Positions 1 to 9,019 of a stretch of 64,000 nt of DNA are shown here, in pieces (within the stretch, counting starts at the first letter, position 1; each line of letters begins with the position of its first letter). The notes under the pieces were generated by a model, which saw only the letters and a program-made list of their open reading frames with translations, was not told the DNA's origin and did not search any database. The stretch spans positions 62,278 through 126,277 of the forward strand of contig DBWM01000038.1 of NCBI GenBank assembly GCA_002309015.1. Direction: 5' to 3'. This DNA is from Myxococcales bacterium UBA1238. GTDB lineage: Bacteria > Myxococcota_A > Bradymonadia > UBA7976 > UBA1532. Both the position numbers and the translations under genes were made by a program.

Positions 1-3000
1 GCAGTTCGTGCCATTCATCTGATAGGCGTTTGCAAATGTCCTGAAGTCTTCACCAAAGGCGAGGTAGTTATCAGTGTTGATGACGCCCACCTCGTCTGGA
101 GCGCAGCTTTCACCAGTCCCGGAAGCAAGCGATGTGTGATAGCAAACGCCATCGAAACAGCTGAATCCTTGATTGGCTTTGCATTCATTGCTGCAGGCTT
201 CGCTGCCTTCTGCACCGTCGTCGCATTCCTCGATGCCTTCCACGATGCCATTGCCACAGACCACTTTGTGCTTTTCAAACTGAACGGCGTAAGCAGAACT
301 TGAGTAATATGACGAATAGGCTTCAAGGATGGCATAGACGGTTTCATCGCTGGTTGCCTGATAGCTTGTAGAGAAGTTCGTGCGATAACCGCCGTTGATC
401 GCTGCGCAGTGAGCCGCATTGCAGTCGCCGGTGACGATCATGGCATAGCCATACAGGGCGTTGTCTTCTTGGGTTGAGACCGTCAGTAAGTCATCTTTTT
501 CAAGTTGAATCGCATAGACGATTTCAGGCGCGTCGGTTGAAGTGATGCCGCAACCTGTCCCTGGAGCCCAGTAATCGTCATAGCTGGCGTTTAAGGCATC
601 TCCCTGATCGCTTGCGATGACTGAATCAGAGGCTGCATTGGGAGCCGTGTTTGCGACAAATGTGAGCGTCTTGGGCTTGGTGCAAGCATCGCCTTCAGAG
701 ATGGCAACACAGCTTGAGGGACTGCCGGTACAGGCATAACCGGGTTGCACCTCGCAGCTGATGCAGGCATCCGATTCGATCTCGTCACCGTTTTCGTCGA
801 CACCCAGATCGCATTGTTCGGAGCCTTCAACCCTGCCATCGCCGCATTCAATGTCACGCTGGACGATGCGGATATCGTAGGATTTTTGGCTGCTTTCGCC
901 GCTGTAATAGCTTTCGACGACTAAATAAATGACGCCATCCTCTGTTGCAGTGTAGGTGATGCCTTTACTCTCATCGGTAGAGAGGTCGTTTGATTTTTGG
1001 CAAGTGGTTTCGCAGCTGCCTTCAAGGATTGAAAGTACGGAATCGAGTGCTCCGTGTTCCGAAATCTGAACGACTTCGTTTGCATGAACGGGGACTTTAA
1101 AGATGGCTTCAGGGGCATCATCGGAGCCGCCTGTGCAGCCTGTGCCTTTGGACCACTGGTGGGTAAAGTCTGCACCAAAATTGCTGCCCGTGATGCGGAA
1201 GCGATCGACGGTGATTTCGGCGGCATCATTACAACTATCGGCCGATGTGGTGATGCCTGTGTGATAGCAAACGCTCGGAGAAACGTCGGTTGTGCAGCTG
1301 AATCCGTCTTCAACGTCGCAGTTATCGTCGCAGCCATCTCCAGCGATCTCATTGCCGTCGTCGCAGGTTTCTCCGTTTTCTAAATGCCCGTTTCCGCACG
1401 CTTTTTCGACGCAAGTGGTGTTCGGCACCTTGCTGAGATCCTTCGTGCAGGTGAAATGCTCATCGTCAATCGCCGTGCAGTCTGCTGAGCAGCCATCGTC
1501 GTCTTCGTTGTTACCGTCATCGCAAACCTCACCCATATCGATGATGCCGTCACCACAACCGGGGATGCGCTTGGTGATGATGATGTTGTAAGGTTCTTTA
1601 GATGTTGTAGAGTAGTACGACGACGAGGGGCCGTAGTAGCTTTCGACCACTGCATAGATGGTGGTATCCGCAGTGGCGGTATAGGTGATACCTGTTTCTT
1701 CACCGTAGTCGCTGGAGAGACCCGTTCGGCAGACAGGTTCTTCGCATGAGCCCTCCAAAATGGAGATCACGGCATCGAGGTTGCCATGCTCCGAAACGTT
1801 GACCACTTCGTTTTCTTGAACGTCGATTTTGAAGATGACTTCAGGCGGCAGGTTGCTGATGGTGCCCCCTGCGCAGCCGGTGCCTTTGGCCCATAAGTCG
1901 TCAAAATCATTTTCAAAATTGTTGCCCGTCAGCTGATAGGGATAGTGATCGGGTTCAATCGCATTTGCGCAATTATCGCCGGGTGGAATCTCGTGGCATT
2001 GAGACGGAGCACCGCTGCAAGTCCAGCCTTCGGCGATTTCGCATTCCTCGCAGCCTTCGCTGGGCGTCGAACCGGTATCGCATTGCTCATTGCCTTCAAC
2101 CTTGCCGTCACCGCATTCGATTTGATGGCATTGTGAGTTGGTTGTACCGGTGCAGGCCCAGCCATTGGCGACCTGGCAGTTGACGCAGCCTTCGCTGGTC
2201 GTCGAACCGGTATCGCATTTCTCATTGCCCTCAACCTCGCCGTCACCGCAGACCACGGATTGTTTGCTGATGCGGATGTCGTAGGGGGAGGCCGCTTTGT
2301 AATACCAGTCGTAGTCATCGTCGTCATCATCCCAAGAGCTGTAGGAGGAGGAACTGCAGGTTGGGTAATAGCTTTCTACGACCGCATAAACGGTCTCATC
2401 TGCTGCGGCAATATAGGTGATCCCGGCGCTTTCATTTGAACCTAAATCGCTGGAATAGCCGGACTTGCAGAGGGAAGAGGCCCCGCATTCGCCATCCAGG
2501 ATGGAGATCACGGAATCGAGCGAGCCATGCTCAGAGACCGTGAGCTTATCGCCCGCTTGCAGGTCGATCTTGAAGACCACTTCGGGGGATGCCGGGGAAT
2601 TGGTAGAGTTTGCGCAGTAATACCCCGAGAGCTTGATGTTGCTGGTGAAATCTCCACAGAAATCGCCACCTGCGAGCTGATACGGGAACTCCGTCACCTC
2701 GATCGCAGAAGCGCAGCTGTCGCCGGGTTCCGGTTGTCGGCAGGTCGAGGCTGTGTCTGCGGTGGGGGCGGTGCATTCGTACCCGGGGGTGGGTTTGCAG
2801 TCGCTGTTGCAGCCGTCGTTATCGATGCGGTTGCCGTCGTCGCAGATTTCGCCTTCGTCGTAAATGCCGTTGCCGCAGGTTTGGTAGGGCTCGATTTGAA
2901 CATGAAGGACGATATCCTCGGCCTGATGCTCAAATTCCGAAACAGAAATGCGGTATTCGCCGGGCTGGAGGTTGATGGATTCGGTGCGGCATTCACCTCC

Positions 3001-3543
3001 ACGGTATTCAATGGGCGCGCGTTCCTGAGTCCAGCTGCTGCCGTCTTTCTTCGTAACAATGACGGTCATGCCGCCGTTGGGGCAGGCTGTGCCGTCTGCG
3101 CCCGTGACCTTGAAATCGATGGTCGATCTTTCGGTGATTTGCAGGCGGTAATCCTGGGCCTTGCCTTCCTCTGCGGGCACGCTGCCGGGGTAGCTGCCGC
3201 TTTCCGAGATGCAGATCTCGTTTGGATTCAGTCCTTCGGCGCAAGGCTCGATTTCTGAGTCAGCATCGGCGTCAGAGGCATCTTCAGGGTCAGAGGCATC
3301 GGCGTCGGAGGCGTCAGCATCGGTGACCTCGTTGGCGTCGGAGGCATCTAAGGCGTCAGAGGCGTCCTCAGAGGCGTCGTCGCCGGTGTTCGAGGCATCC
3401 GTGGTGCCGCCGTCGCTGGTGTTTGAGGAATCGGCGATGACAGCGTCGGTTTCGCCGTCCGCCGGATTCGCATTTGAATCGTCATCATCGCAGGCGCAAG
3501 TTGACGCAGCGAGGATGAGGGGCCAAAATTGTCGGACTTTCAT
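1..3543 (-). CDS. Giant secreted cysteine-rich repeat protein (partial, C-terminus beyond window)
   Basis: The minus-strand frame is open from the ATG at 3543 to the window edge (1181 codons), so the C-terminus is missing. A good AGGGAG site precedes the ATG. The N-terminus has a short hydrophobic signal ending in CAC followed by DDDD, which suggests a lipoprotein, although the lipobox is weak. Residues ~20-85 are an Asp/Ala/Ser-rich linker. At least five copies of one unit follow, starting near residues 270, 520, 770, 950 and 1145. Each has a beta-rich segment with SEHGxLDxVxSIL- and TYxAxxDxxxYxVVESYY-like motifs, then a Cys-rich block of the CGDGxxExxExCDxG type known from myxobacterial surface proteins. 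This is most likely a cell-surface adhesion or binding protein. The function is unknown, and no enzymatic motif was seen. Confidence 0.85.
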   Translation of the reverse strand, partial: MKVRQFWPLILAASTCACDDDDSNANPADGETDAVIADSSNTSDGGTTDASNTGDDASEDASDALDASDANEVTDADASDADASDPEDASDADADSEIEPCAEGLNPNEICISESGSYPGSVPAEEGKAQDYRLQITERSTIDFKVTGADGTACPNGGMTVIVTKKDGSSWTQERAPIEYRGGECRTESINLQPGEYRISVSEFEHQAEDIVLHVQIEPYQTCGNGIYDEGEICDDGNRIDNDGCNSDCKPTPGYECTAPTADTASTCRQPEPGDSCASAIEVTEFPYQLAGGDFCGDFTSNIKLSGYYCANSTNSPASPEVVFKIDLQAGDKLTVSEHGSLDSVISILDGECGASSLCKSGYSSDLGSNESAGITYIAAADETVYAVVESYYPTCSSSSYSSWDDDDDDYDWYYKAASPYDIRISKQSVVCGDGEVEGNEKCDTGSTTSEGCVNCQVANGWACTGTTNSQCHQIECGDGKVEGNEQCDTGSTPSEGCEECEIAEGWTCSGAPSQCHEIPPGDNCANAIEPDHYPYQLTGNNFENDFDDLWAKGTGCAGGTISNLPPEVIFKIDVQENEVVNVSEHGNLDAVISILEGSCEEPVCRTGLSSDYGEETGITYTATADTTIYAVVESYYGPSSSYYSTTSKEPYNIIITKRIPGCGDGIIDMGEVCDDGNNEDDDGCSADCTAIDDEHFTCTKDLSKVPNTTCVEKACGNGHLENGETCDDGNEIAGDGCDDNCDVEDGFSCTTDVSPSVCYHTGITTSADSCNDAAEITVDRFRITGSNFGADFTHQWSKGTGCTGGSDDAPEAIFKVPVHANEVVQISEHGALDSVLSILEGSCETTCQKSNDLSTDESKGITYTATEDGVIYLVVESYYSGESSQKSYDIRIVQRDIECGDGRVEGSEQCDLGVDENGDEIESDACISCEVQPGYACTGSPSSCVAISEGDACTKPKTLTFVANTAPNAASDSVIASDQGDALNASYDDYWAPGTGCGITSTDAPEIVYAIQLEKDDLLTVSTQEDNALYGYAMIVTGDCNAAHCAAINGGYRTNFSTSYQATSDETVYAILEAYSSYYSSSAYAVQFEKHKVVCGNGIVEGIEECDDGAEGSEACSNECKANQGFSCFDGVCYHTSLASGTGESCAPDEVGVINTDNYLAFGEDFRTFANAYQMNGTNC

Positions 3544-3628
3544 TTGCAATTCTCCCTACAGTTAGAAAAAAGAAATTTCAGGTTCTCAATAAAAAAGTTG
3601 TAACCGCAAGTTTTTTCGAACGGTAGCG

Positions 3629-3775
3629 ATGAATAAAATGAAAACTGGCGTGATTTTAAAGGGTTACGCACTGTGCAATTCGGTCTCTCAGACCAAACCT
3701 GATCATCTTTGGGATGAACTAATACGGTCTGAACGTCAAACAGTTTTGCAATTGAAGACGAACAAAAAGAAGTGA
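3629..3775 (+). CDS. Possible 48-residue small protein
   Basis: An ATG at 3629 opens a 48-codon frame ending in TGA at 3773-3775. It is Lys-rich at the end (TNKKK) with the middle KGYALCNSVSQTKPDHLW. A strong intrinsic terminator begins 15 bases after the stop, which gives a stand-alone transcription unit. The Shine-Dalgarno site is weak (GGTAG) and no relative is recognised. The frame could be chance, with the terminator belonging to a small RNA. Confidence 0.35.
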   Translation: MNKMKTGVILKGYALCNSVSQTKPDHLWDELIRSERQTVLQLKTNKKK

Positions 3776-3790
3776 AGTCAAAATAAAGGG

Positions 3791-3815
3791 ATGCAAGGCG
3801 ATCCTTGCATTTTTT
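3791..3815 (+). terminator. Intrinsic terminator
   Basis: A perfect 8-bp stem (ATGCAAGG/CCTTGCAT) with a CGAT loop runs straight into a T tract on the plus strand. It lies just after the 48-codon frame and 28 bases before the next start codon. It therefore either ends a short upstream transcript or acts as a leader terminator for the following gene. Confidence 0.7.
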
Positions 3816-3842
3816 CCATTGGAATAATCATCGAGGTCTCAG

Positions 3843-4445
3843 ATGTTAAAGCCTTTTGTTTTAGCGATCATCGCAACTGGTCTTTTGTTTTCGGGATGTT
3901 GTAAGGAGTCAGCGGAGGCTGTAAAATGCCCTGCATGTGAAGCCTGCAAACCCTGCGATACAGAATCCGCCAAGACCAAAGCAGAGGATCCCGCAAACGA
4001 AGCCAAGCCAAAGGATGCAAAAATGGCAGCAGTCGAAGAAACCAACGACATCAATGAAGTCTATGCCTTTTTAAAGGCGACGAAGACTTATTACATCGCG
4101 ACGGTCGAGAACGATCAGCCCCGCGTACGCCCGTTCGGAACCATCGATCTCTTTGAAGGCAAGCTTTATATCCAGTCGGGTAAGAAGAAGAATGTCGCAA
4201 AGCAGATCGCGATCAACCCGAAGGTTGAAATCGTAGCCTACGACGGTCAGGGCAAATGGATGCGCGTTGCCGCCGAATTGGAAGGGGATGAGCGCATTGA
4301 AGCCCAAAAGCATATGCTCGAAGCTTACCCTGAACTCGGGCATATGTATCAGCCTGGCGATGGCAACAACATCGTATACGCGTTAAAGAACGTGACGGCC
4401 ACCGTGAGCAGCTTTGGCAAAGACGATCGCGTCATCAAGTTCTAA
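3843..4445 (+). CDS. Lipid-anchored pyridoxamine-phosphate-oxidase-fold flavoprotein
   Basis: This 200-residue protein starts with a lipoprotein signal (LLFSGC, acylated Cys near residue 19). Next comes CPACEACKPCD, a run of four Cys spaced CxxCxxCxxC, then a Lys/Ala/Glu-rich linker to about residue 65. Residues ~68-200 match the general-stress/NimA-type split-barrel flavin proteins: AFLKATKTYYIATV, QPRVRPFG, LYIQSGKKKNV and AINPKVEIVAYD are characteristic. The relatives bind FMN or F420 and are normally cytoplasmic. Here the fold appears to be exported and membrane-anchored, with a possible metal- or heme-binding Cys cluster. The redox role is inference. Confidence 0.85.
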   Translation: MLKPFVLAIIATGLLFSGCCKESAEAVKCPACEACKPCDTESAKTKAEDPANEAKPKDAKMAAVEETNDINEVYAFLKATKTYYIATVENDQPRVRPFGTIDLFEGKLYIQSGKKKNVAKQIAINPKVEIVAYDGQGKWMRVAAELEGDERIEAQKHMLEAYPELGHMYQPGDGNNIVYALKNVTATVSSFGKDDRVIKF

Positions 4446-4565
4446 TCGGGACCGATCGCTCTGCACATGCACACCCCATCTTTCATCCTGCCCACCATCA
4501 CCACCGCAATTTTGAACCGACCGAAACGCTTTCAGCGACCGTTCGGTTGAGTCGCCCAGACCATC

Positions 4566-5633
4566 TTAATGGGTTTCGTTTTCTGGCGTTGCGGTCTCTG
4601 CCGGATCTTCTTTCCACCCCATGGCCACAACGCCCAGTCCATCTTTATAAGTTTCGAGTGAAAGCAAGCAATACATCTGGGCCACGTTCTTAGGCGCTTT
4701 GGTCTCGCCGCAGGTCTTTAAGAACGCGCCGACCGTCATGTCGGGTGTTTCGTCGCAATAACGGGAGTTACGTCCCAGTTCCAGATCGCAAATCAGCGTC
4801 TGTTCGGGTGCAAACAGGAAGCTCCAGAGCGATTGCCGGTAAGACTCATAAGACTCGTGAGTATCGAGGCGATCATTGAAGTCGAAGAGGCGATAGTAGA
4901 AGACTTTACCTTCCATCTTTCTAAAATAGGGATCGTGATAACAAATCTGATTGATGCAGAAGCTCCCTTGTTCACAAGTACTCGATCCGCAGTTGCAGCC
5001 CTGAGGGGATTCGCAGCGAGGTAAACCTTTGGTGCTGGTATAACCTTCTGGAATGGGCTTTAAAGAGATGCGGTCGACGCATTTGTCTTTATAGCAAGTT
5101 TCATGTGCTTTGCATTGCCTTTTACCACAAATGCACCCTTCACTTTGATTGCAGCTTTGAATCGCACGTTCCGCACGTCCGAATTCGCATTGATAGCCTT
5201 TTTGTAAGGGAGTAGTGCCGCAAACGCATCCCTCTTCCGAAAGCGTTTGTAATCCGTTGCAGGTCTTTACCTGGCAGGCTTGTCCCTTTTTAATGCGATC
5301 ACCGTAGCAGTTGCATACATCTTGCGTACAGATCAGTTGGTGGCTGTGATCACTTTGCTCCTGACAGGTAATCCCTTTGCCAGGGAAGACAAAATAGATC
5401 GATCCGCATAAACAGGCTCCGTCTTCAAATAATGAACCTTCAGTGCAGGTAAGACTGTCATGTTTACAACCTTCTTTTAAAGTACATCGTTCAGATGACG
5501 AAGGAGAAGGAACAGATCCTGTATCTGTTTTGCTCTCGGAGACCGATTGATTTGGTGTAGGCGACTGTGCAGTTGCATCGCGAAGATGGAACAAACAAAT
5601 GAACACGAATAAAGCAGAGATGATTTTGAGCAT
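4566..5633 (-). CDS. Secreted cysteine-rich protein of unknown function
   Basis: The chosen ATG at 5633 has a GAGGATC ribosome site and begins a clear signal peptide (MLKIISALFVFICLF, cleavage after DATAQ). An upstream in-frame ATG at 5696 would add 21 charged residues ahead of the signal and is less likely. The 355-residue product has a Ser/Pro/Thr-rich linker and about 25 cysteines in repeated short loops between residues ~45 and 225, in the style CxxxxGCxCG. A non-Cys C-terminal region (~235-335) contains YRLFDFNDRLDTHESYE. It belongs with the other Cys-rich exported proteins nearby. No family is recognised. Confidence 0.75.
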   Translation of the reverse strand: MLKIISALFVFICLFHLRDATAQSPTPNQSVSESKTDTGSVPSPSSSERCTLKEGCKHDSLTCTEGSLFEDGACLCGSIYFVFPGKGITCQEQSDHSHQLICTQDVCNCYGDRIKKGQACQVKTCNGLQTLSEEGCVCGTTPLQKGYQCEFGRAERAIQSCNQSEGCICGKRQCKAHETCYKDKCVDRISLKPIPEGYTSTKGLPRCESPQGCNCGSSTCEQGSFCINQICYHDPYFRKMEGKVFYYRLFDFNDRLDTHESYESYRQSLWSFLFAPEQTLICDLELGRNSRYCDETPDMTVGAFLKTCGETKAPKNVAQMYCLLSLETYKDGLGVVAMGWKEDPAETATPENETH

Positions 5634-6003
5634 ATCGAAAGGATCCTCTTTTTTGAGAGTTTGAGCCAAGCGGGATTCCGCTTCAAGAGATTTCAACGGG
5701 TCGCAGGGATTCTCTTTAATGTTTTGTATTTTACATCTCTAACGGCAAGAGTTGAACTGGAGCGTTGATGTCTTCATCGCGCCATCGCGGGATTGAGTTT
5801 GAAGGCTGTTGGATCCCATCCTGCAGGTTCTGACTTTGTTTTCAATGCTTGTGGAGCGCATCGGGCGGCGGGTATCTGTACTGCTGCAGGCTGATATTTC
5901 AATGTTGCAGGGGCGTGATGGGGATCTCAGGCTTTGATCTTTGGGGATCGCGCGCGCAGGATCTGCATTGCAGAGGGATCTTCGAAGGATGAACGCAGAG
6001 GGC
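5634..6003. other. Intergenic stretch with no recognised gene
   Basis: About 370 bases lie between the terminator of the EGF/FGE lipoprotein gene and the Cys-rich protein gene. No convincing reading frame with a ribosome site or RNA gene was seen. It should hold the promoter of the gene starting at 5633, but no clear -35/-10 pair can be assigned. Confidence 0.4.
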
Positions 6004-6037
6004 AAAAAAAGGCGCCCGTTTTTTGAAAGCGGACGCC
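6004..6037 (-). terminator. Intrinsic terminator of the EGF/FGE lipoprotein gene
   Basis: Read on the minus strand, GGCGTCCG pairs with CGGGCGCC across an 11-base loop (one mismatch) and is followed by seven T. It begins 20 bases after the stop codon of the gene that ends at 6057. Confidence 0.8.
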
Positions 6038-6056
6038 TCAAAGTCTTTGCCGGAGC

Positions 6057-7649
6057 TTACGGGATGGGATGCACCACGCGGAAGCCGGTGATGCAATCGT
6101 AATGATCTTCGGCTGCCTTATCCCGGGCGGAGCCGCTCAGCAATCCGGTCGCGTTGCCTTTGTCCCACGAGCCGCCACGGCGCACGCGAAGGTTTGAATT
6201 GTCGTTGATAAATTCAGATCCGTCGGTCGGTGCGCCGCTGTACGAAAGGTTGTAGTGATCCTGAACCCATTCTGCAGCGTTGCCGATGAGATCGCAGAAC
6301 GCTTCGCTGCCATCTGTCGGGAAGGTGGCGCAACGATTCCAGGTGCGCTTTTGACCGCAGCCCATGGTAGTCTCGGCGGTACCTGACTTCATGATCGCCC
6401 GGTCACAGGTGGGCTCTTCGTTGCCCCATGGGTAAGGTTTGGCGTCCGTTCCGCGCGCGGCATATTCCCATTCGGCTTCAGTGGGCAAACGCGCTTCTGC
6501 CCATTCCGCAAATTGGCTTGCCTGTGTCCAGGTGACGCAGACGACGGGCTGATTATCGTTTTGGAACCCGCTCAGATTGTTGTTTGGACATTCGCAGTTC
6601 CCATATTGGGCGGCGGTACAGGAACCTGCCTGGACGCATTGGTTGTATTCGCCGTTGGTGACTTCTGATTTGGACATAAAGAAGCGCTTGAGGCTGACCG
6701 CGTGCATGGGGCGTTCATCGGTGCCTCCGTTGCTGCTGCCCATCAAAAAGGTGCCGGCTTCCACTTCAACCAGATCGACGGGGGAGCAGCCCAGGCCTTC
6801 CACAAAAATCCAGCCGTCGTCGCATGTGCAGCGGCCGTTTGCATAATGGCCGCGGTCACCGCAAAGGCATTCGTATCCGCCGTCGGTATTCTCGCACAGC
6901 GCCATTCCGCAGGGATTGGTGGAGGCTGCACATTCATCTTCATCGATACAGCCATCCTTCGTTGTGTTTAAAACGTAACCGGTATTGCAGAGGCATTCGT
7001 AACCCAGCGTCGTTTCAGACTGGGTGGCGTCCAGATTGCTGCATCGGCCATTCGGGCAAAGATTCCCATCCTGCGCGCATTCATCCACGTCGAGGCATTG
7101 ATCGCCTTCGCGCGAAATCTGGTACAGGGGAGAATTGCATTCGCATCGGTAACTGCCCGGAATGTTTTTGCATTTGCCGTGCTCGAACTTGCAGAGCGAG
7201 TTGTCTCCTGCGCATTCATCGATGTCCTGGCAGGTATCGTTCGCCAGGTTGATCCAGCCATCTTCGCAGGTGCATTTGCCTTCTTTGTTGTCCCAGATGC
7301 GGTGTTCGCCTTCGCAGTTTTGTGCGGCGTCCGCGTCTGCTTCCGCATCGGTGCTGCTGCCATCGCTGCTGACATCGTGCGCATCGGCGTCATTGGCGTC
7401 CTGGATTTCGGCTGAGTCCTGGATTTCGGCTGAGTCCTGCAGAGCGGCGTCCTGCTGAGCGGCATCTCTGCAGGCCGGACTATCGGGATTGCGTTCGCAT
7501 TCATCAAAATGATAACCGGGGTTAAAGGCGTCTACTTCGTTTTCGTTCGATGCGGCGTCTTCAGTCGAGTCGTCATCGTCCGTATCAGCGCAGCCCCAGG
7601 CGAGTGTAGCGACGATCCACAATAATTTTGAGCGGTCAAGGATGGGCAT
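6057..7649 (-). CDS. Lipoprotein with EGF-like repeats and a formylglycine-generating-enzyme-fold domain
   Basis: The start at 7649 (MPILDRS) is preferred over ATGs at 7661 and 7694 because GGAG sits just upstream of it. The 530-residue product has a lipobox (LAWGC), an acidic linker with repeated AEIQDS, then EGF-like modules at about residues 110-285 with the calcium-binding style CxDVDECAxxxxLC. The C-terminal ~240 residues are an FGE/sulfatase-modifying-factor fold: GTFLMGS, RLPTEAEWEYAARG, YPWGNE, GNAAEWVQD, RRGGSW and GFRVV. Such domains can be formylglycine enzymes but often serve as binding folds in surface proteins. With EGF repeats and a lipid anchor, a surface-binding role is more likely. 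No sulfatase gene is nearby. Confidence 0.9.
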   Translation of the reverse strand: MPILDRSKLLWIVATLAWGCADTDDDDSTEDAASNENEVDAFNPGYHFDECERNPDSPACRDAAQQDAALQDSAEIQDSAEIQDANDADAHDVSSDGSSTDAEADADAAQNCEGEHRIWDNKEGKCTCEDGWINLANDTCQDIDECAGDNSLCKFEHGKCKNIPGSYRCECNSPLYQISREGDQCLDVDECAQDGNLCPNGRCSNLDATQSETTLGYECLCNTGYVLNTTKDGCIDEDECAASTNPCGMALCENTDGGYECLCGDRGHYANGRCTCDDGWIFVEGLGCSPVDLVEVEAGTFLMGSSNGGTDERPMHAVSLKRFFMSKSEVTNGEYNQCVQAGSCTAAQYGNCECPNNNLSGFQNDNQPVVCVTWTQASQFAEWAEARLPTEAEWEYAARGTDAKPYPWGNEEPTCDRAIMKSGTAETTMGCGQKRTWNRCATFPTDGSEAFCDLIGNAAEWVQDHYNLSYSGAPTDGSEFINDNSNLRVRRGGSWDKGNATGLLSGSARDKAAEDHYDCITGFRVVHPIP

Positions 7650-7747
7650 ATCAAACTCCATTTTCGGTCTGCTTTCCGGCAAACTAAGCCCCAATGCCGG
7701 TTCGTGGCAAGGAGAATTGTTTTCATCCTTCGGCCATAAAAATTTTC

Positions 7748-7776
7748 TTGACTTCCATTCGGCATGGGTTTAAAAA
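7748..7776 (+). promoter_or_regulatory. Sigma-70 promoter of the tRNA-Asn pair
   Basis: TTGACT at 7748-7753 is separated by 17 bases from TAAAAA at 7771-7776. It lies about 45 bases before the first tRNA, on the right strand and at the right distance. Confidence 0.6.
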
Positions 7777-7820
7777 ACGCCTCGTTCAGCTTCGCTGAGG
7801 TGAGCCAAAAGGCTTCAAAA

Positions 7821-7893
7821 GCCCGCATAGCTCAGTCGGTAGAGCATTCGGCTGTTAACCGAAGTGTCGTAGGTTCAAGCCCTGCTGCGGGCG
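7821..7893 (+). tRNA. tRNA-Asn(GTT), copy 1
   Basis: This is a 73-base cloverleaf. The acceptor GCCCGCA pairs with TGCGGGC, the D arm carries AGCTCAGTCGGTAGAGC, and the anticodon arm TTCGG-CTGTTAA-CCGAA has anticodon GTT. The T loop GGTTCAAGCC is normal, G is the discriminator base, and CCA is not encoded. Asparagine is read from the anticodon. Confidence 0.97.
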
Positions 7894-7920
7894 CAAACCT
7901 GAAGCGAAGCGAACATTTAA

Positions 7921-7993
7921 GCCCGCATAGCTCAGTCGGTAGAGCATTCGGCTGTTAACCGAAGTGTCGTAGGTTCAAGCCCTGCTGCGGGCG
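7921..7993 (+). tRNA. tRNA-Asn(GTT), copy 2
   Basis: This copy is identical base for base to the first, exactly 100 bases downstream, with a 27-base spacer. Both are probably made from one transcript ending at the terminator just downstream. Confidence 0.97.
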
Positions 7994-7997
7994 CTTC

Positions 7998-8034
7998 AAG
8001 CTCTGAGGTCTTTTGGCTTCAGAGCTTTTTTTTT
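7998..8034 (+). terminator. Intrinsic terminator after the tRNA pair
   Basis: AAGCTCTGA pairs with TTCAGAGCTT around a short loop and is followed by a run of T. It starts five bases after the second tRNA. Confidence 0.85.
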
Positions 8035-8201
8035 GCCTTTGGCGCGTTTCGATCGATTGCAATGCGTCAAAGCAAGGTACCCAGAGCCGCATGCGAGCCC
8101 TTTCTGAGCCCATCATTAACCCCCCAATGTCCCATTTCTGTTGCTCTCAATGGCGCGGGTACCTATACCCAATCTTGTTTTAAAACCTTGCGAGCGTTTC
8201 A

Positions 8202-9005
8202 ATGGATCAATCTCAATCCCGGACAGTAGAGGTTGCAGGCGTGCCCGCCGATCGTTTGCCACGGCATGTGGCGATCATCATGGACGGCAATGGAAGATGG
8301 GCAGCCGAGCGGGGAATGCCTCGGGTAGAGGGGCATCGGGCAGGTGCAGAGGCGGTGCACCGAGTGGTGACGGCGGCGCGGGAGAGGGGCATCAAGGTGC
8401 TCACGCTCTATGCGTTTTCGGCGCAGAACTGGTCGCGTCCCGAGGCAGAGGTCGACGCATTGATGGGCCTGCTGCTCGACTATGTGATCCAGGAACATGA
8501 CGAGATCATGCAAAACGGCATTCGCCTGCGCACCATCGGTAACATCGGGGCGCTGCCGGATTTCGTTCGCGAGCCGCTTCTGGAGCTTTGCAACGAGAGC
8601 AAGGATCACACCGGGATGCAGCTCGTGCTCGCTTTGAGTTACGGGGGCCGCGAGGAGATCGTGCGGGCAGCGAGGCTTTTAGCGTCGCAGGCGGTTTCGG
8701 GGGAGCGCAGCATCGAGAGCATCGATGAGGCCGCAGTGAGCGCATCCTTATACAGCTGCGATTTGCCCGATCCCGATCTCGTGATCCGCACCAGCGGGGA
8801 GCTTCGGATCTCGAACTTCCTCTTATGGCAGATCGCTTACGCCGAATTCTGTTTTACGCCTCTTTGCTGGCCGGAGTTCGATGCCGACGCTTTGGATGAT
8901 GCCTTGCGCGATTACGCATCGAGGGAGCGCCGCTTTGGAAAGACCGGCGATCAGGTAAAGCAGGCCGCTTTAAACGAATCTGAAGATTCCGAATCCATCA
9001 TTTAA
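8202..9005 (+). CDS. uppS: Undecaprenyl diphosphate synthase (cis-prenyltransferase)
   Basis: The enzyme condenses isopentenyl diphosphate onto farnesyl diphosphate to make the C55 lipid carrier for peptidoglycan and O-antigen. The 267-residue product carries the family's motifs: HVAIIMDGNGRWA with the catalytic Asp, GHRAGAE, TLYAFSAQNWSRP, ALSYGGREEI and, near the C-terminus, PDLVIRTSGELRISNFLLWQ. The length is normal with a short N-terminal extension. No strong ribosome site precedes the ATG. It is first in a tight envelope operon, 14 bases before cdsA. Confidence 0.97.
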   Translation: MDQSQSRTVEVAGVPADRLPRHVAIIMDGNGRWAAERGMPRVEGHRAGAEAVHRVVTAARERGIKVLTLYAFSAQNWSRPEAEVDALMGLLLDYVIQEHDEIMQNGIRLRTIGNIGALPDFVREPLLELCNESKDHTGMQLVLALSYGGREEIVRAARLLASQAVSGERSIESIDEAAVSASLYSCDLPDPDLVIRTSGELRISNFLLWQIAYAEFCFTPLCWPEFDADALDDALRDYASRERRFGKTGDQVKQAALNESEDSESII

Positions 9006-9019
9006 AAGGAGAATGAGAG

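Noticed and set aside
2527..3258. 243-codon plus-strand frame opposite the giant repeat protein
   Set aside because: Antisense to a long minus frame with signal peptide, ribosome site and ordered repeats.
4516..4556. Terminator between the flavin lipoprotein and the Cys-rich protein genes
   Set aside because: An ACCGAA/TTCGGT stem has a bulge and no T run.
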